Origin: Sediminibacterium sp. Gen4
Lineage (GTDB): Bacteria; Bacteroidota; Bacteroidia; Chitinophagales; Chitinophagaceae
Assembly: GCA_013391385.1 (NCBI GenBank)
Contig: JACBFI010000033.1
Location: 1 to 37,999, forward strand
Reading direction: 5' to 3'
DNA length: 37,999 nucleotides
In this document: positions 10,001 to 16,898 of the stretch, piece by piece
How the letters are laid out: every line of letters begins with the position of its first letter
Position numbering within the stretch: the first letter of the stretch is position 1
Translations under genes and position numbers: made by a program
The notes under the pieces: generated by a model
Databases searched by the model: none
What the model was told of the DNA's origin: nothing
The model's input: the letters and a program-made list of their open reading frames with translations, nothing else

Positions 10001-10433
10001 GCATGTAAGCATTAATGCAGTTCCGGCGCATATTGGAAACCACGAAGGAGATCAATTGGGTTCTTGTGCTGATTTTGGTTGTGCCGAAACAGCACCTGCC
10101 AGCACAATCGTATCGAACACCACAGCAACAGCTGTTGCAACGGAATCAGTGCCCACAACTAAGAAGGTAGCTGTATCAACAGAATCAGATCTGGAAATCA
10201 AAGTAATGGGTAACCCAAGTCGTAGCTTCTTCACCATTCAGATGGAAAGCAAGCACGATTTACCAATCCAGGTTCGCGTATTTGATATCAATGGTCGCCC
10301 ATTAGAGTCTAAAGCGAATCAGTTGCCAAATAGTACTATTCAGATTGGACATAATTTAGGATCAGGTACTTATTATGCTGAATTCCTACAGGGAACCAGA
10401 AGAAAAATAATTCAACTGATCAAAGTCAGATAA
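4014..10433 (+). CDS. Giant T9SS-secreted LamG/HYR-repeat adhesin-like protein
   Basis: A 2139-residue secreted protein. The start at 4014 is chosen because it puts a signal peptide first (MAFSTRKLFLSSLFS..., cleavage after ATKAQ). It has three LamG (concanavalin A-like) modules at about 4106-4620, 5055-5580 and 6030-6560, each carrying FPRTDD and a WxHVAATYDG-like core. Each LamG is followed by an Ig-like module (YSWTGPN). Another Ig-like unit follows (to about 7210), then about ten HYR-type modules of roughly 80 residues (7210-9605), with the recurring pattern PP-V...D-GN...TVVD. A PKD-like segment, a Cys-bearing CHRPPGNPSN segment (about 9958-10080) and a C-terminal T9SS sorting domain (KVMGNPS... 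to the end) close the protein. It is likely exported by type IX secretion and displayed or released as an adhesin or glycan-binding protein (inference). The ligand is unknown. Confidence 0.93.
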   Translation: MAFSTRKLFLSSLFSVFLLFVVSATKAQTNALNFDGVNDQMIVGSDTALNLNTQLTIESWIKPNLTNTRNVQSVISKSSNNQNTGYIFPRTDDNWNKLVFYINFNNIGWKKLEVPYAAHRNSWTHVAATYDGAFMKIFINGSPAGELAITGTISVNTNPLTVGYHNGFENQQSEYYAGSVDEIRIWRRALTQCEIQNNRSCELAAGGQTGLVSYFKLNQGLAGSLNTLFTTVTNSVAGRANATLNNFLLDGLTSNWVEGIATGTCTVFEQPVTSASSDKTSYLTTETIQFNATGGVSYSWTGPNGFNSTLASPTQPAAGNAGVYTVSITTSNGCVVKQNVTVQVATRIGRGINLDGVNDAITVPDNPSLNTGTGLTIEAWIRPIDLNTPIQTVVNKSSFATQGYVFPRTDDGWKSISFYVHLEGQGWKIARAPYPSVNGKPQVNVWNHVAATYDGFKLRIYVNGVLSATEEFVGQLSRNTNPVSIGNQTGYTEFYKGFLDEVRIWNRALDLCEITNNMNCELPMPQTGLQLYYQFDQGIESVNNEGITHVIDESGNGNNGALNNFSLLSTTSNFTTGRFVNDNTCAPFTAPTITATVNGPILEVGNTIQLTANVEGASSYSWTGPNNFTSNQQNPSLTNAQIVNSGTYIVTSEVNGCNPLASVKITVANKGGSITLDGVDDILTYPSNEAFRISNQITLESWVYPTDGQRNIQSVMGNSSRDHNYGYIFPRTDDGWKSVVFYLHINGEWKKLTAPEFNGLNQWHHVAATYDGFNMRIYIDGVLKATQEATGDITTIPPANLNTTINPNLFVIGNQPGFTEFYRGKLEESKVWNRALNQCEIINNMNCELQPAQTGLVAYFKYNQGWANVANAETSVLDASGNNRHLSLVNVAQNGTASNWSDFKVSGTCSTYAEPPVTAQANGSVFGIGSTIRLFANGGTAYEWVGPNSFVSNSASPIVYNAQTVNTGIYTVGVPFVNCKIYKSVRLTVTPLPAIQATGNTTICPSSKVTLSIATVGTAYQWYLNDEPIQGANAATYQAGATGAYSVGVTVDGNIQISAPISVTVVDNVPPSPNVATLPTLNLSAPVTITNYPTASDNCVGTVTATTNSQLTFTQSGTYNIVWTYNDGNGNTSTQTQQVVVVRNDVTPPVLNNLPSNVTVNCSAVPSAPVVTATDDFDGNVAVTFTETTTRSADIYSAAHYNYTITRTWSATDGSNNTTTVSRTITVVDDQAPVFGTINNINVPTAANAAGANVSYSINASDACGSPVAYTYNIVSGSFFQIGTTTVQVTATDVSGNTASASFTVKVFDNQAPTITAPANITVNTDAGVAVATGVDIGEAIANDNSGSGVVITNNAPTQFPLGNTIVTWTAKDAAGNSASATQVVTVRDMEPPVLVVPAAVTTTTNSSQAFATNVSLGSASATDNSGFAAVTNDAPNQFPIGQTTVTWTATDAAGNKTTATQFVIVEDKEAPVLVAPSNLTVPTNPGVNFATGVNLGTASGYDNSGQAVQISNVAPSVYQLGQNQVIWNITDAYGNTATGIQIITVVDTEKPLIAGVTDIVVDAPIGSNTATVLSLGTPTATDNVNVVSFGNNATGTTYPIGTTSIIWTARDAAGNETTAVQLVIVRDKTAPVLNGVPANTTVSCGNIPSVAAVTASDNFDQNVVVSFTQSSTKGSNPAQASFYNYVITRTWSASDVAGNQVSASQTITVVDTEAPVMLQPINIATNSAAGMCGATVNYTVTATDNCGSPITYTYSQASGTVFPVGITTVNVTATDASGNSVSRSFTVTVTDNQLPSITAPANVNVTFGTAVNLGTPVASDNCGVPVVTNNAPATFPLGVTVVTWTATDAAGNKNTATQTVTVVPLANCSSSITAIPENNTYTGGIPTNIYLGYGPQRVTLRANASGGVSYTYNWTVVSGNATLSSTTSSQPVFAPTQAGTYTFEVSVRTQAGCVSKSRITICVRDIRVYDSKGRDTKKVYVCHRPPGNPSNVQILHVSINAVPAHIGNHEGDQLGSCADFGCAETAPASTIVSNTTATAVATESVPTTKKVAVSTESDLEIKVMGNPSRSFFTIQMESKHDLPIQVRVFDINGRPLESKANQLPNSTIQIGHNLGSGTYYAEFLQGTRRKIIQLIKVR

Positions 10434-10490
10434 ACTGTTTTCGTAACCCCAACCTATAGAAAACCCCTTATCCGGGAAAACCCAAAAGAG

Positions 10491-10526
10491 AAGAGCAGTT
10501 CCAATCGAACGGCTCTTTTTCTTTTG
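10491..10526 (+). terminator. Terminator after the LamG/HYR gene
   Basis: AGAGC-A-GTTC / GAAC-G-GCTCT around a CAATC loop, followed by TTTTTCTTTT. It sits about 60 bases past the stop. Confidence 0.8.
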
Positions 10527-10528
10527 TA

Positions 10529-10720
10529 TACTATCATGCTACTACAATTTCATTGATAGTATTGATGGCGCTTTGTAGTAGAATCTGTACAAGCCTTTCT
10601 TAGACCTTGCTCAAACCCTTCATTTTGCTAGGTCGATTTCTACAAATTTCTGGTTCAACGTATTTGTTGATGGAAAAGAATCCTGTACTACAACAGATTG
10701 TGATTTGGTGGTTGTAGTAC
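10529..10720. promoter_or_regulatory. Interleaved inverted repeats upstream of the NHL gene
   Basis: The 305-base gap before the next gene holds no ORF of note but has several perfect inverted repeats. TACTATCA (10529-10536) pairs with TGATAGTA (10554-10561), and CTACTACAA (10539-10547) pairs with TTGTAGTAG (10573-10581); the two pairs interleave. A further 10-base pair, GTACTACAAC (10685-10694) with GTTGTAGTAC (10711-10720), reuses the same CTACAA core about 110 bases ahead of the start codon. It could be an operator for a dimeric regulator or a folded leader RNA (inference). Confidence 0.5.
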
Positions 10721-10831
10721 CGTTTCTACCATTCTAACCATCGCTACTACCTTATTTTCAATATTACCGTTATTTGCCACCGGCTGCCATTGTGGTCACT
10801 TTGTACCATCAAATCAAAGTGATTTTAGTCC

Positions 10832-13405
10832 ATGCAACTGCAGCGCAAATTCATTCTTCAAATCGCAACTCAGGTTCGCAACAACCTGTTCTTTTTGCTG
10901 CTGTTGCTGATGTCGAATGGCGTGAAAGCAGATTCAACATTTACCGTCATCCCAACCAAACAAAATCTTAGTTTCAAAGCTTCATCTCTTTGTGAAAATG
11001 CATCGTTGCAGATCAGTGGCGTTTCACCCAGAGTAGCGCAATTATTATGGAAGCATAACGGACAGACAGTAAAAAGCAATTATACACCTGCGTTAATTCA
11101 GACGGTTGCCGGAACTGCAGTAGAGGGTACTCAAGAAGATGAGTTTCGTTATCCAAGCGGTATTGCAGTAGATGCAGCCGGTAATATCTATATCGCTGAT
11201 CAATTCAATCATCGTGTTCAAAAATGGATACCCGGTGCTAAAGTAGGTATTACCGTTGCCGGTGGTCGTGGTCAGGGTGATGCCGCCGATCAGTTGGATT
11301 ATCCCATGGGTGTAGCTGTGGATGAAGAAGGTAATTTGTATGTTTCTGATGCTGCCAATCAGCGTATCCAAAAATTTTCACCCTCTAACCCTTACGGCAT
11401 TACTGTTGCGGGTGGTAATGGAAGAGGTCATAAAGCTGGTCAATTTAATATGCCTTTCGGTATTTGCTTAGATAAAGAAGGTAATATTTATGTAGCAGAT
11501 AATTATAACCACCGCATCCAAAAATGGATACCCGGTGCAGTAGAAGGTATTACAGTAGCAGGAGGGAAGCAGGCGGGTAATAAAGCAGATCAACTCAGAT
11601 ATCCCAGCAGTGTAAAAGTAGATGCATTTGGAAATCTATACATCGCAGATGCGGCAAACGATCGTGTTCAATTATGGACTAAGGATGCAAAAGAAGGAAT
11701 AACAGTAGCAGGTGGCAAAAGAGGTTCAGCTGCAGATCAGTTGTATTTTCCAACTGATATTGCGCTCAATGATAACGGTGATCTTTTTATTGCGGATGAA
11801 ACCAATCAACGTATCCAACGTTGGAGTAAAGGTGCTAAGCAAGGTGTAACTGTTGCCGGTGGAAATGGACTGGGTAAGGGCATGAATCAATTTTCTTATC
11901 CTTATGGTTTATTCATTGATGCGCAGGAGAATATCTATGTAGCGGATCAATACAATCATCGTGTTCAATTGTTTCGTAATCCCGAAGCTGCCATTAGTTA
12001 TCAATTCAGTTTCAAAGCGACTCGTCCGGGTATCTACGAAGCGGAATTATTATACATAGATGGACATAAAGAGAAAGTGAATTCTATTGAAATTCATGAG
12101 AGCCCTGTTCTGTCTTCAATTCAAACCTCAACTAACTTTTGCAGTGGTAATGTATATCAGTTGAAGCATACGAATCAGGGCGGTTATTGGTCAGTTGGCG
12201 AGTCTACCTTCGCTACTATTGATCAACAGGGTATACTTAAAGCAATCGCTCCCGGAAAAATTACCATTACTTATCGGGTACAATCAATAGCAGGTTGTGA
12301 GAGCAGTGTTAGCCAATCATTAGAAATAGCTGCAACACCTCAATTACCAATCATTGAAATGCAACCCTTATTGGTACAACAATCATCCAATGCATTTACA
12401 CCCTCCTCTCAACTTTGTGAAGGAAGCAGCATTCAATTGAAGTCTATGGGTGGAAAGGGATATTGGTCTGTAAGTGACAGTACTATTGCTTCTTTACACC
12501 AACATACATTGATGGGAAAAACTGCCGGTACAGTTACCGTTCAGTATACATTGGAAGAAAATGGATGTCAGGCAACTGCACAAACAGTATTCACTGTTAT
12601 GGCAGCTCCTCCTTCTATCGAGATACATGGGTATAGAAAAGTGGTAGCCGGACAAACCATTCGTTTGATGCCCGAGACCAATGGGGGAGAGTGGATATCA
12701 GAAAAGAATACGTACTTGGATATCGATGCCGCTGGTTTTATCAGAGGTTTAGAACCCGGAGTAGCGAAAGTTCATTATCAAAAAATACATAGTTCCGGTT
12801 GCTACGCAACAGCTACTGCCGATATTACTGTTCAGCCGCAAGCGCCCATCGTGACAGATGCAACATACGATGCTAGGAAATTTGGAAACAATATCAATAT
12901 TGAAAAACAGGTAACTGCATTACCCAATGCCACACTCCAGTTTTATACTTCTGCAGCAGTGAATCAATCTCCGATACAACCATCGGTGATTAATCAAGTA
13001 GGCATCCAAACGCTTTGGGTGGCACAAGTTGTGAATGGGGTGTCTAGTCAACGTGTACCTTTCAAAGTGACTGTTTCTAATACTACGGCAGCTACTATCC
13101 ATGATCAGCAGTTTCATATCAAAGTAATGGGAAATCCTGCTACACAATTCTTTACCGTTCAACTGAACAGTAAGCAGACACAATTACCGATCACAATGAA
13201 AGTAGTGGATGTGCAAGGCAGATTGATTGAGCAAAAAAATCAAATACAAGCCAATAGTACTGTTCAATTCGGACAAAACTACAGCGCCGGTCAATATTAT
13301 GTTGAATATACCCAGGGAACACAAAGAACTGTAGTGTCTCTGCTTAAGCTGGGTGCCAATCAACAACCTGCTGGCAGTTATGCTTACAAATCTTCCCTGT
13401 ATTAA
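10832..13405 (+). CDS. T9SS-secreted NHL-repeat (six-bladed propeller) protein
   Basis: An 857-residue secreted protein. The N-terminus has a long basic stretch, then the hydrophobic core LFFLLLLLMSNGVKA, a plausible signal peptide. Six NHL repeats run from about residue 104 to 383, each with a GNIYIADQFNHRVQKW-like core and a GITVAGG linker, predicting a six-bladed beta propeller. Three Ig-like/BIG2 modules follow (about 12110-12830), each with a GYWSV or GGEW element. The T9SS C-terminal domain starts at KVMGNPATQFF and closely resembles that of the upstream adhesin. The chain runs about 17 residues past the usual end of such a domain (after LLKLG), which is odd. It is probably surface-exposed or released; the binding partner is unknown. 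Confidence 0.9.
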   Translation: MQLQRKFILQIATQVRNNLFFLLLLLMSNGVKADSTFTVIPTKQNLSFKASSLCENASLQISGVSPRVAQLLWKHNGQTVKSNYTPALIQTVAGTAVEGTQEDEFRYPSGIAVDAAGNIYIADQFNHRVQKWIPGAKVGITVAGGRGQGDAADQLDYPMGVAVDEEGNLYVSDAANQRIQKFSPSNPYGITVAGGNGRGHKAGQFNMPFGICLDKEGNIYVADNYNHRIQKWIPGAVEGITVAGGKQAGNKADQLRYPSSVKVDAFGNLYIADAANDRVQLWTKDAKEGITVAGGKRGSAADQLYFPTDIALNDNGDLFIADETNQRIQRWSKGAKQGVTVAGGNGLGKGMNQFSYPYGLFIDAQENIYVADQYNHRVQLFRNPEAAISYQFSFKATRPGIYEAELLYIDGHKEKVNSIEIHESPVLSSIQTSTNFCSGNVYQLKHTNQGGYWSVGESTFATIDQQGILKAIAPGKITITYRVQSIAGCESSVSQSLEIAATPQLPIIEMQPLLVQQSSNAFTPSSQLCEGSSIQLKSMGGKGYWSVSDSTIASLHQHTLMGKTAGTVTVQYTLEENGCQATAQTVFTVMAAPPSIEIHGYRKVVAGQTIRLMPETNGGEWISEKNTYLDIDAAGFIRGLEPGVAKVHYQKIHSSGCYATATADITVQPQAPIVTDATYDARKFGNNINIEKQVTALPNATLQFYTSAAVNQSPIQPSVINQVGIQTLWVAQVVNGVSSQRVPFKVTVSNTTAATIHDQQFHIKVMGNPATQFFTVQLNSKQTQLPITMKVVDVQGRLIEQKNQIQANSTVQFGQNYSAGQYYVEYTQGTQRTVVSLLKLGANQQPAGSYAYKSSLY

Positions 13406-13472
13406 TACTGTTATGTTGAAGTTGTGTCTTCTTTCCTGATAGGTGCTTAACTTCGCAGCACAATTATCAATC

Positions 13473-13871
13473 ATGAAATATTCACAGCAGATAGGAATTA
13501 TAGCTGCATTTATATTACTCGCACTATGTTTTCTTCCATGGACTGTTATTGAAAGTAAGGGACTCACTATTTCCGGATTTGCTGCAGAAGGAACAAGTTT
13601 TGGACGACCCGGATTGTTTCATGTGTTCTTTTGCACCGCAGCGATTTTATTTTTCGCGATACCTCGTATCTCGACCAAACGTACCAATGTTTTTATCGGC
13701 GCTATTAATCTGGCTTGGGCTATTCGCAATTATGTATTGGTTTCCAGTTGTATGTTTGGTGAATGTCCGGTAAAACAACCTGCACTTTATGGCATTCTAG
13801 CCTGCGCCATTGTCATTCAAATCATGGTACTGTTTCCGAAAATACCTGTTGTAAAAACAGAAGAATCATAA
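13473..13871 (+). CDS. Small multi-pass membrane protein, unknown function
   Basis: A 132-residue protein with about four hydrophobic segments, near residues 6-24, 49-66, 72-90 and 106-124, and a short charged C-terminus. The start at 13473 (MKYSQQIG) is chosen over an upstream in-frame start because a TAACTTCG promoter-like element at 13448-13455 would lie inside the longer form. I do not recognise a named family. It stands alone, between the NHL gene and the convergent aminotransferase. Confidence 0.7.
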   Translation: MKYSQQIGIIAAFILLALCFLPWTVIESKGLTISGFAAEGTSFGRPGLFHVFFCTAAILFFAIPRISTKRTNVFIGAINLAWAIRNYVLVSSCMFGECPVKQPALYGILACAIVIQIMVLFPKIPVVKTEES

Positions 13872-14125
13872 AAAGGTACAAGAAAGAAGAGACAAGGCAT
13901 AAGAAAGCTACAAGCCGCAAGCTGCAAGGCACAAGAAAGCTTCAAGCCGCAAGCTGCAAGCCACAAGGATAGTTCTATACATCTATGTTTTAAGTGGCCA
14001 ATACACAATTTCAAACAGCGCCGGACTTCAGTCCGGCGGAAAAGAGGTGAGGCTTGTAGCTTGCAGCCTGCAGCTTTCTTGTATCTTGATTCTTGAATCT
14101 TCCTTATGTCTTGTATCCTGTCTCT
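13872..14125. repeat. Large word-like inverted repeat between convergent genes
   Basis: The 265-base convergent gap is filled with CAAGCTGCAAG-type words. A 28-base unit is directly repeated at 13901-13928 and 13933-13960 (one mismatch). Its complement returns at about 14051-14085 (GGCTTGTAGCTTGCAGCCTG), followed by TCTTGTATC/CTTGTCTC words. In the centre, CGCCGGAC-TTCA-GTCCGGCG (14020-14039) is a perfect 8-bp hairpin. It probably works as a two-way transcription end or RNA stabiliser (inference). Confidence 0.75.
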
Positions 14126-14136
14126 TGTCTCTTTCC

Positions 14137-15369
14137 TCAAATTAGTTTTTTCAAAGAGTCACCGATAATCCCCACACATTCCATTATCTGCTCTTTGGTG
14201 ATGAGCAGCGGTGGGGCGAAGCGGATTTTGTCGCCGTGTGTGGGTTTGGCAAGGAGTCCTTTTTCTTTTAACTCTATACAAAGATCCCAGGCTGCTTCCG
14301 GATTGTGGTGTTTGATCACAATCGCATTCAACAATCCTTTACCACGAATGGTTGCTATAAAAGGTGATTGAAGTGCTGCGAGCTCCGATCTTAATAAGGA
14401 CCCCATAGCTTCTGCATTTTCAGCCATTCTTTCTTCTTTCAATACTGTCAATGCAGTTGTGGCAACTGCACAAGCCAATGGATTACCACCATAGGTCGAT
14501 CCATGTTCTCCGGGTTTGATATTCATCATTACTTCATCATTGGCCAATACCGCTGATACCGGCAACACGCCACCGCTCAATGCCTTTCCTAGAATCAAAA
14601 TATCCGGCTTCACATTTTCATGATCACAAGCCAGCATTTTTCCCGTACGAGCCAGTCCGGTTTGAATTTCATCGGCGATGAAGAGTACATTATAGGTGCT
14701 ACACAATTCTCTTACTTTTGATAAATAACCTTCATCAGGTACTACTACACCGGCTTCTCCCTGGATAGGTTCTACCATGAAAGCGGCTACGTTTTTATCC
14801 TGTAATGCTTTTTCTAATGCAATGGTATCATTGTATGGAATGAGTTCAAATCCAGGCATGTACGGACCAAAGCCTTTGTAGCTACTTGGATCATTTGAAG
14901 AAGAAATAGCTGCCAATGTTCTTCCCCAGAAATTGCCTTCCGCAAAAATGATTTTGGCCTTATTTTCTGCAACTCCCTTTTTTGTGTAAGCCCATCTGCG
15001 AGCCAATTTGATAGCAGTTTCACCACCTTCCACACCGGTATTCATAGGCAATACTTTATCATACCCGAAATAATGGGTGATGAATTTTGCATACTCGCCT
15101 AAAAGGTTGTTGTGAAATGCACGAGAGGTAAGGGTAAGTTTCTGTGCTTGTTCTACTAAACTGGCAATGATCTTTGGGTGACAATGTCCCTGATTCACGG
15201 CGGAATAACCGCTGAGGAAATCATAATATCTTTTTCCGTCTACATCCCATAAAAATACACCGGCACCTTTTTCCAATACTACCGGTAATGGATGATAATT
15301 ATGTGCACCATATTGTTCTTCCAACTGCAAATACGCAGCTGTATTCGCTGATACTGATTGAGTAAGCAT
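14137..15369 (-). CDS. rocD: Ornithine--oxo-acid aminotransferase
   Basis: A 410-residue class III PLP-dependent aminotransferase, moving the delta-amino group of ornithine to 2-oxoglutarate to give glutamate semialdehyde. Motifs: GVEGGE at 112-117, [11 protein letters not shown] from 233 (Asp233 should contact the PLP ring nitrogen) and LGKALSGG with PLP lysine K262. The strong N-terminal match ([16 protein letters not shown], then [15 protein letters not shown]) is characteristic of ornithine aminotransferases rather than acetylornithine enzymes. An in-frame extension to 15432 is set aside; [10 protein letters not shown] at 15369 gives the usual length. Confidence 0.94.
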   Translation of the reverse strand: MLTQSVSANTAAYLQLEEQYGAHNYHPLPVVLEKGAGVFLWDVDGKRYYDFLSGYSAVNQGHCHPKIIASLVEQAQKLTLTSRAFHNNLLGEYAKFITHYFGYDKVLPMNTGVEGGETAIKLARRWAYTKKGVAENKAKIIFAEGNFWGRTLAAISSSNDPSSYKGFGPYMPGFELIPYNDTIALEKALQDKNVAAFMVEPIQGEAGVVVPDEGYLSKVRELCSTYNVLFIADEIQTGLARTGKMLACDHENVKPDILILGKALSGGVLPVSAVLANDEVMMNIKPGEHGSTYGGNPLACAVATTALTVLKEERMAENAEAMGSLLRSELAALQSPFIATIRGKGLLNAIVIKHHNPEAAWDLCIELKEKGLLAKPTHGDKIRFAPPLLITKEQIMECVGIIGDSLKKLI

Positions 15370-15577
15370 ACTAAAATGATTGAAATAAAATAAAGAATGG
15401 CTTTCACAGGAAAGTATGAAAACAAAACCCATACATCCTTAGCAACAAGGATGATCGAGGAAGTCTAAATTGAGGTGCAGGAAGTGCATAATTTGTTTTC
15501 TAATTGCAAGATACAGCTATTTCTGTGATTCTTTCAAATGCTGTTCTCTCATGACTGATGCAAAAAAATCAAAATAT

Positions 15578-15612
15578 TTCAGTGCTCTTCAGTGTCCTCT
15601 GTGGCAAAAAAC
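15578..15612 (+). repeat. CAGTG/CTCTGTGGCAA intergenic repeat
   Basis: TTCAGTGCTCTTCAGTGTCC followed by TCTGTGGCAAA. The same word set recurs just before tpiA (21912-21942). It lies about 35 bases upstream of the serine hydrolase start. Confidence 0.5.
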
Positions 15613-15643
15613 CTAATTTCAAACATCAAACCTACAACTTATC

Positions 15644-16777
15644 ATGAAAAAATTCTTCCGCGGTTTACTCTGGACGATACTCTTGATCATCCTTAGTTTT
15701 AGCGCTTATGCATTGATCTCAGGTAAAACCTACCTGTTCACCGCTGTTCGGTACAATTTTGCCAATATCGATGATTATGAAAAATTTACGAACAATACAG
15801 TAGCGGTCTCCACACCACAACCCTGGACCAACGCTGCGAATTATAATCAGATTCCATATCCTGATTCGCTCAATACTTTATTAGAGGAATTGGGAACCGT
15901 TGGATTACTCATGATCCGAAACAATGAAGTGGTTTTTGAGAAATATTGGAAAGGGTATAGCGACAGCTCAAAATCAGGATCCTTCTCCATGGCAAAAAGC
16001 ATTACCAGTATATTGATTGGTGTGGCTTTGAAAGAAGGGAAAATAAAATCACTGGAAGAGCCGGTAGGAAATTATTTACCTGAATTCAAAGAAGGAGATA
16101 AAGCCGCAGTTCGCATCATCGATGTATTAACCATGAGTAGCGGAACCGATTGGAATGAATCTTACTGGAATCTATTCTCTGTTACTTCTGAAATCTACTA
16201 TGGAACAGATGCATATGCTACTGCTACCAGCGTTAAGATGAAAGACAAACCGGGTACTGTTCATTCTTATAAAAGTGGTGATACACAATTGTTGGGATTG
16301 ATCCTGGAAAAAGCTACCGGACAAAGTCTCAGCGATTATGCTGCTGAAAAACTTTGGAAACCATTGGGTGCCGAGCATCCTGCTTTATGGAGTACGGATA
16401 AAGAAAACGGACATATCAAAGCCTATTGTTGTTTTAACTCCAATACCCGCGATTTTGCGCGAATTGGTAAGTTGATGCTGGATAGTGGTAAATGGAATGG
16501 AGCACCCATTATTGATAGTACTTATTGGGCCAATTCCATCAAAGCTTGTGGTATCACTGATTTGAAAGGAGCAGCTTGTGATTATTATGGATACCAATGG
16601 TGGCTCGATCCGCTGAACCCTGAAATTTTTTATGCAAGAGGTATCCTCGGACAATACATCATTGTGATCCCTTCCAAACAAACCATCATCGTTCGCCTCG
16701 GCGAAAAAACCTCCAAAATCAGAGAGCGAACCGTACCGAAGGAAGTGAGGGGGTTGATTGAGTGGGGGAAGATGTGA
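15644..16777 (+). CDS. Serine hydrolase, beta-lactamase (class C)/esterase family
   Basis: A 377-residue protein with an N-terminal hydrophobic anchor or signal (residues 7-26) and a penicillin-binding-protein-like hydrolase fold. S115-M-A-K118 is the SxxK nucleophile motif, and Y209-K-S211 sits where the catalytic YxN/YxS is expected, as in 6-aminohexanoate-dimer hydrolases and EstB-like esterases. RGILGQYIIVIP near the end matches the third-motif strand. It probably acts in the periplasm on an ester, amide or peptide; no real resistance function is implied. It stands alone, ended by an inverted repeat (16781-16850). Confidence 0.87.
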   Translation: MKKFFRGLLWTILLIILSFSAYALISGKTYLFTAVRYNFANIDDYEKFTNNTVAVSTPQPWTNAANYNQIPYPDSLNTLLEELGTVGLLMIRNNEVVFEKYWKGYSDSSKSGSFSMAKSITSILIGVALKEGKIKSLEEPVGNYLPEFKEGDKAAVRIIDVLTMSSGTDWNESYWNLFSVTSEIYYGTDAYATATSVKMKDKPGTVHSYKSGDTQLLGLILEKATGQSLSDYAAEKLWKPLGAEHPALWSTDKENGHIKAYCCFNSNTRDFARIGKLMLDSGKWNGAPIIDSTYWANSIKACGITDLKGAACDYYGYQWWLDPLNPEIFYARGILGQYIIVIPSKQTIIVRLGEKTSKIRERTVPKEVRGLIEWGKM

Positions 16778-16780
16778 GAA

Positions 16781-16850
16781 GTCAAAAATCAAAAGTCAAA
16801 AGTCAAAAATAAGCACTACCCTTTTGACTTTTGACTTTTGATTTTTGATT
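16781..16850. repeat. Inverted repeat of AAAAGTC/GACTTTT words
   Basis: TCAAAAATCAAAAGTCAAAA... (from 16781) is mirrored almost perfectly over about 27 bases by TTTTGACTTTTGACTTTTG... (to about 16848), with a 13-base loop. It probably ends transcription of the serine hydrolase gene. The right arm lies just upstream of the promoter of the next gene. Confidence 0.8.
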
Positions 16851-16898
16851 TTTCACCTTTCACCATTTCCCTCTATTTTCGCACATAAACCTTATTCC

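Noticed and set aside
10774-10971. A 65-codon frame overlapping the NHL gene start
   Set aside because: It runs out of frame into the signal peptide region and has no family resemblance.
13817-14140. A 107-codon minus-strand frame across the convergent gap
   Set aside because: It is made almost wholly of the repeated CAAGCTGCAAG words, which keep one frame open by chance.
15644-16777. A true beta-lactamase resistance gene
   Set aside because: The second motif is YKS, and the overall pattern fits esterase/6-aminohexanoate hydrolase-like proteins rather than AmpC.
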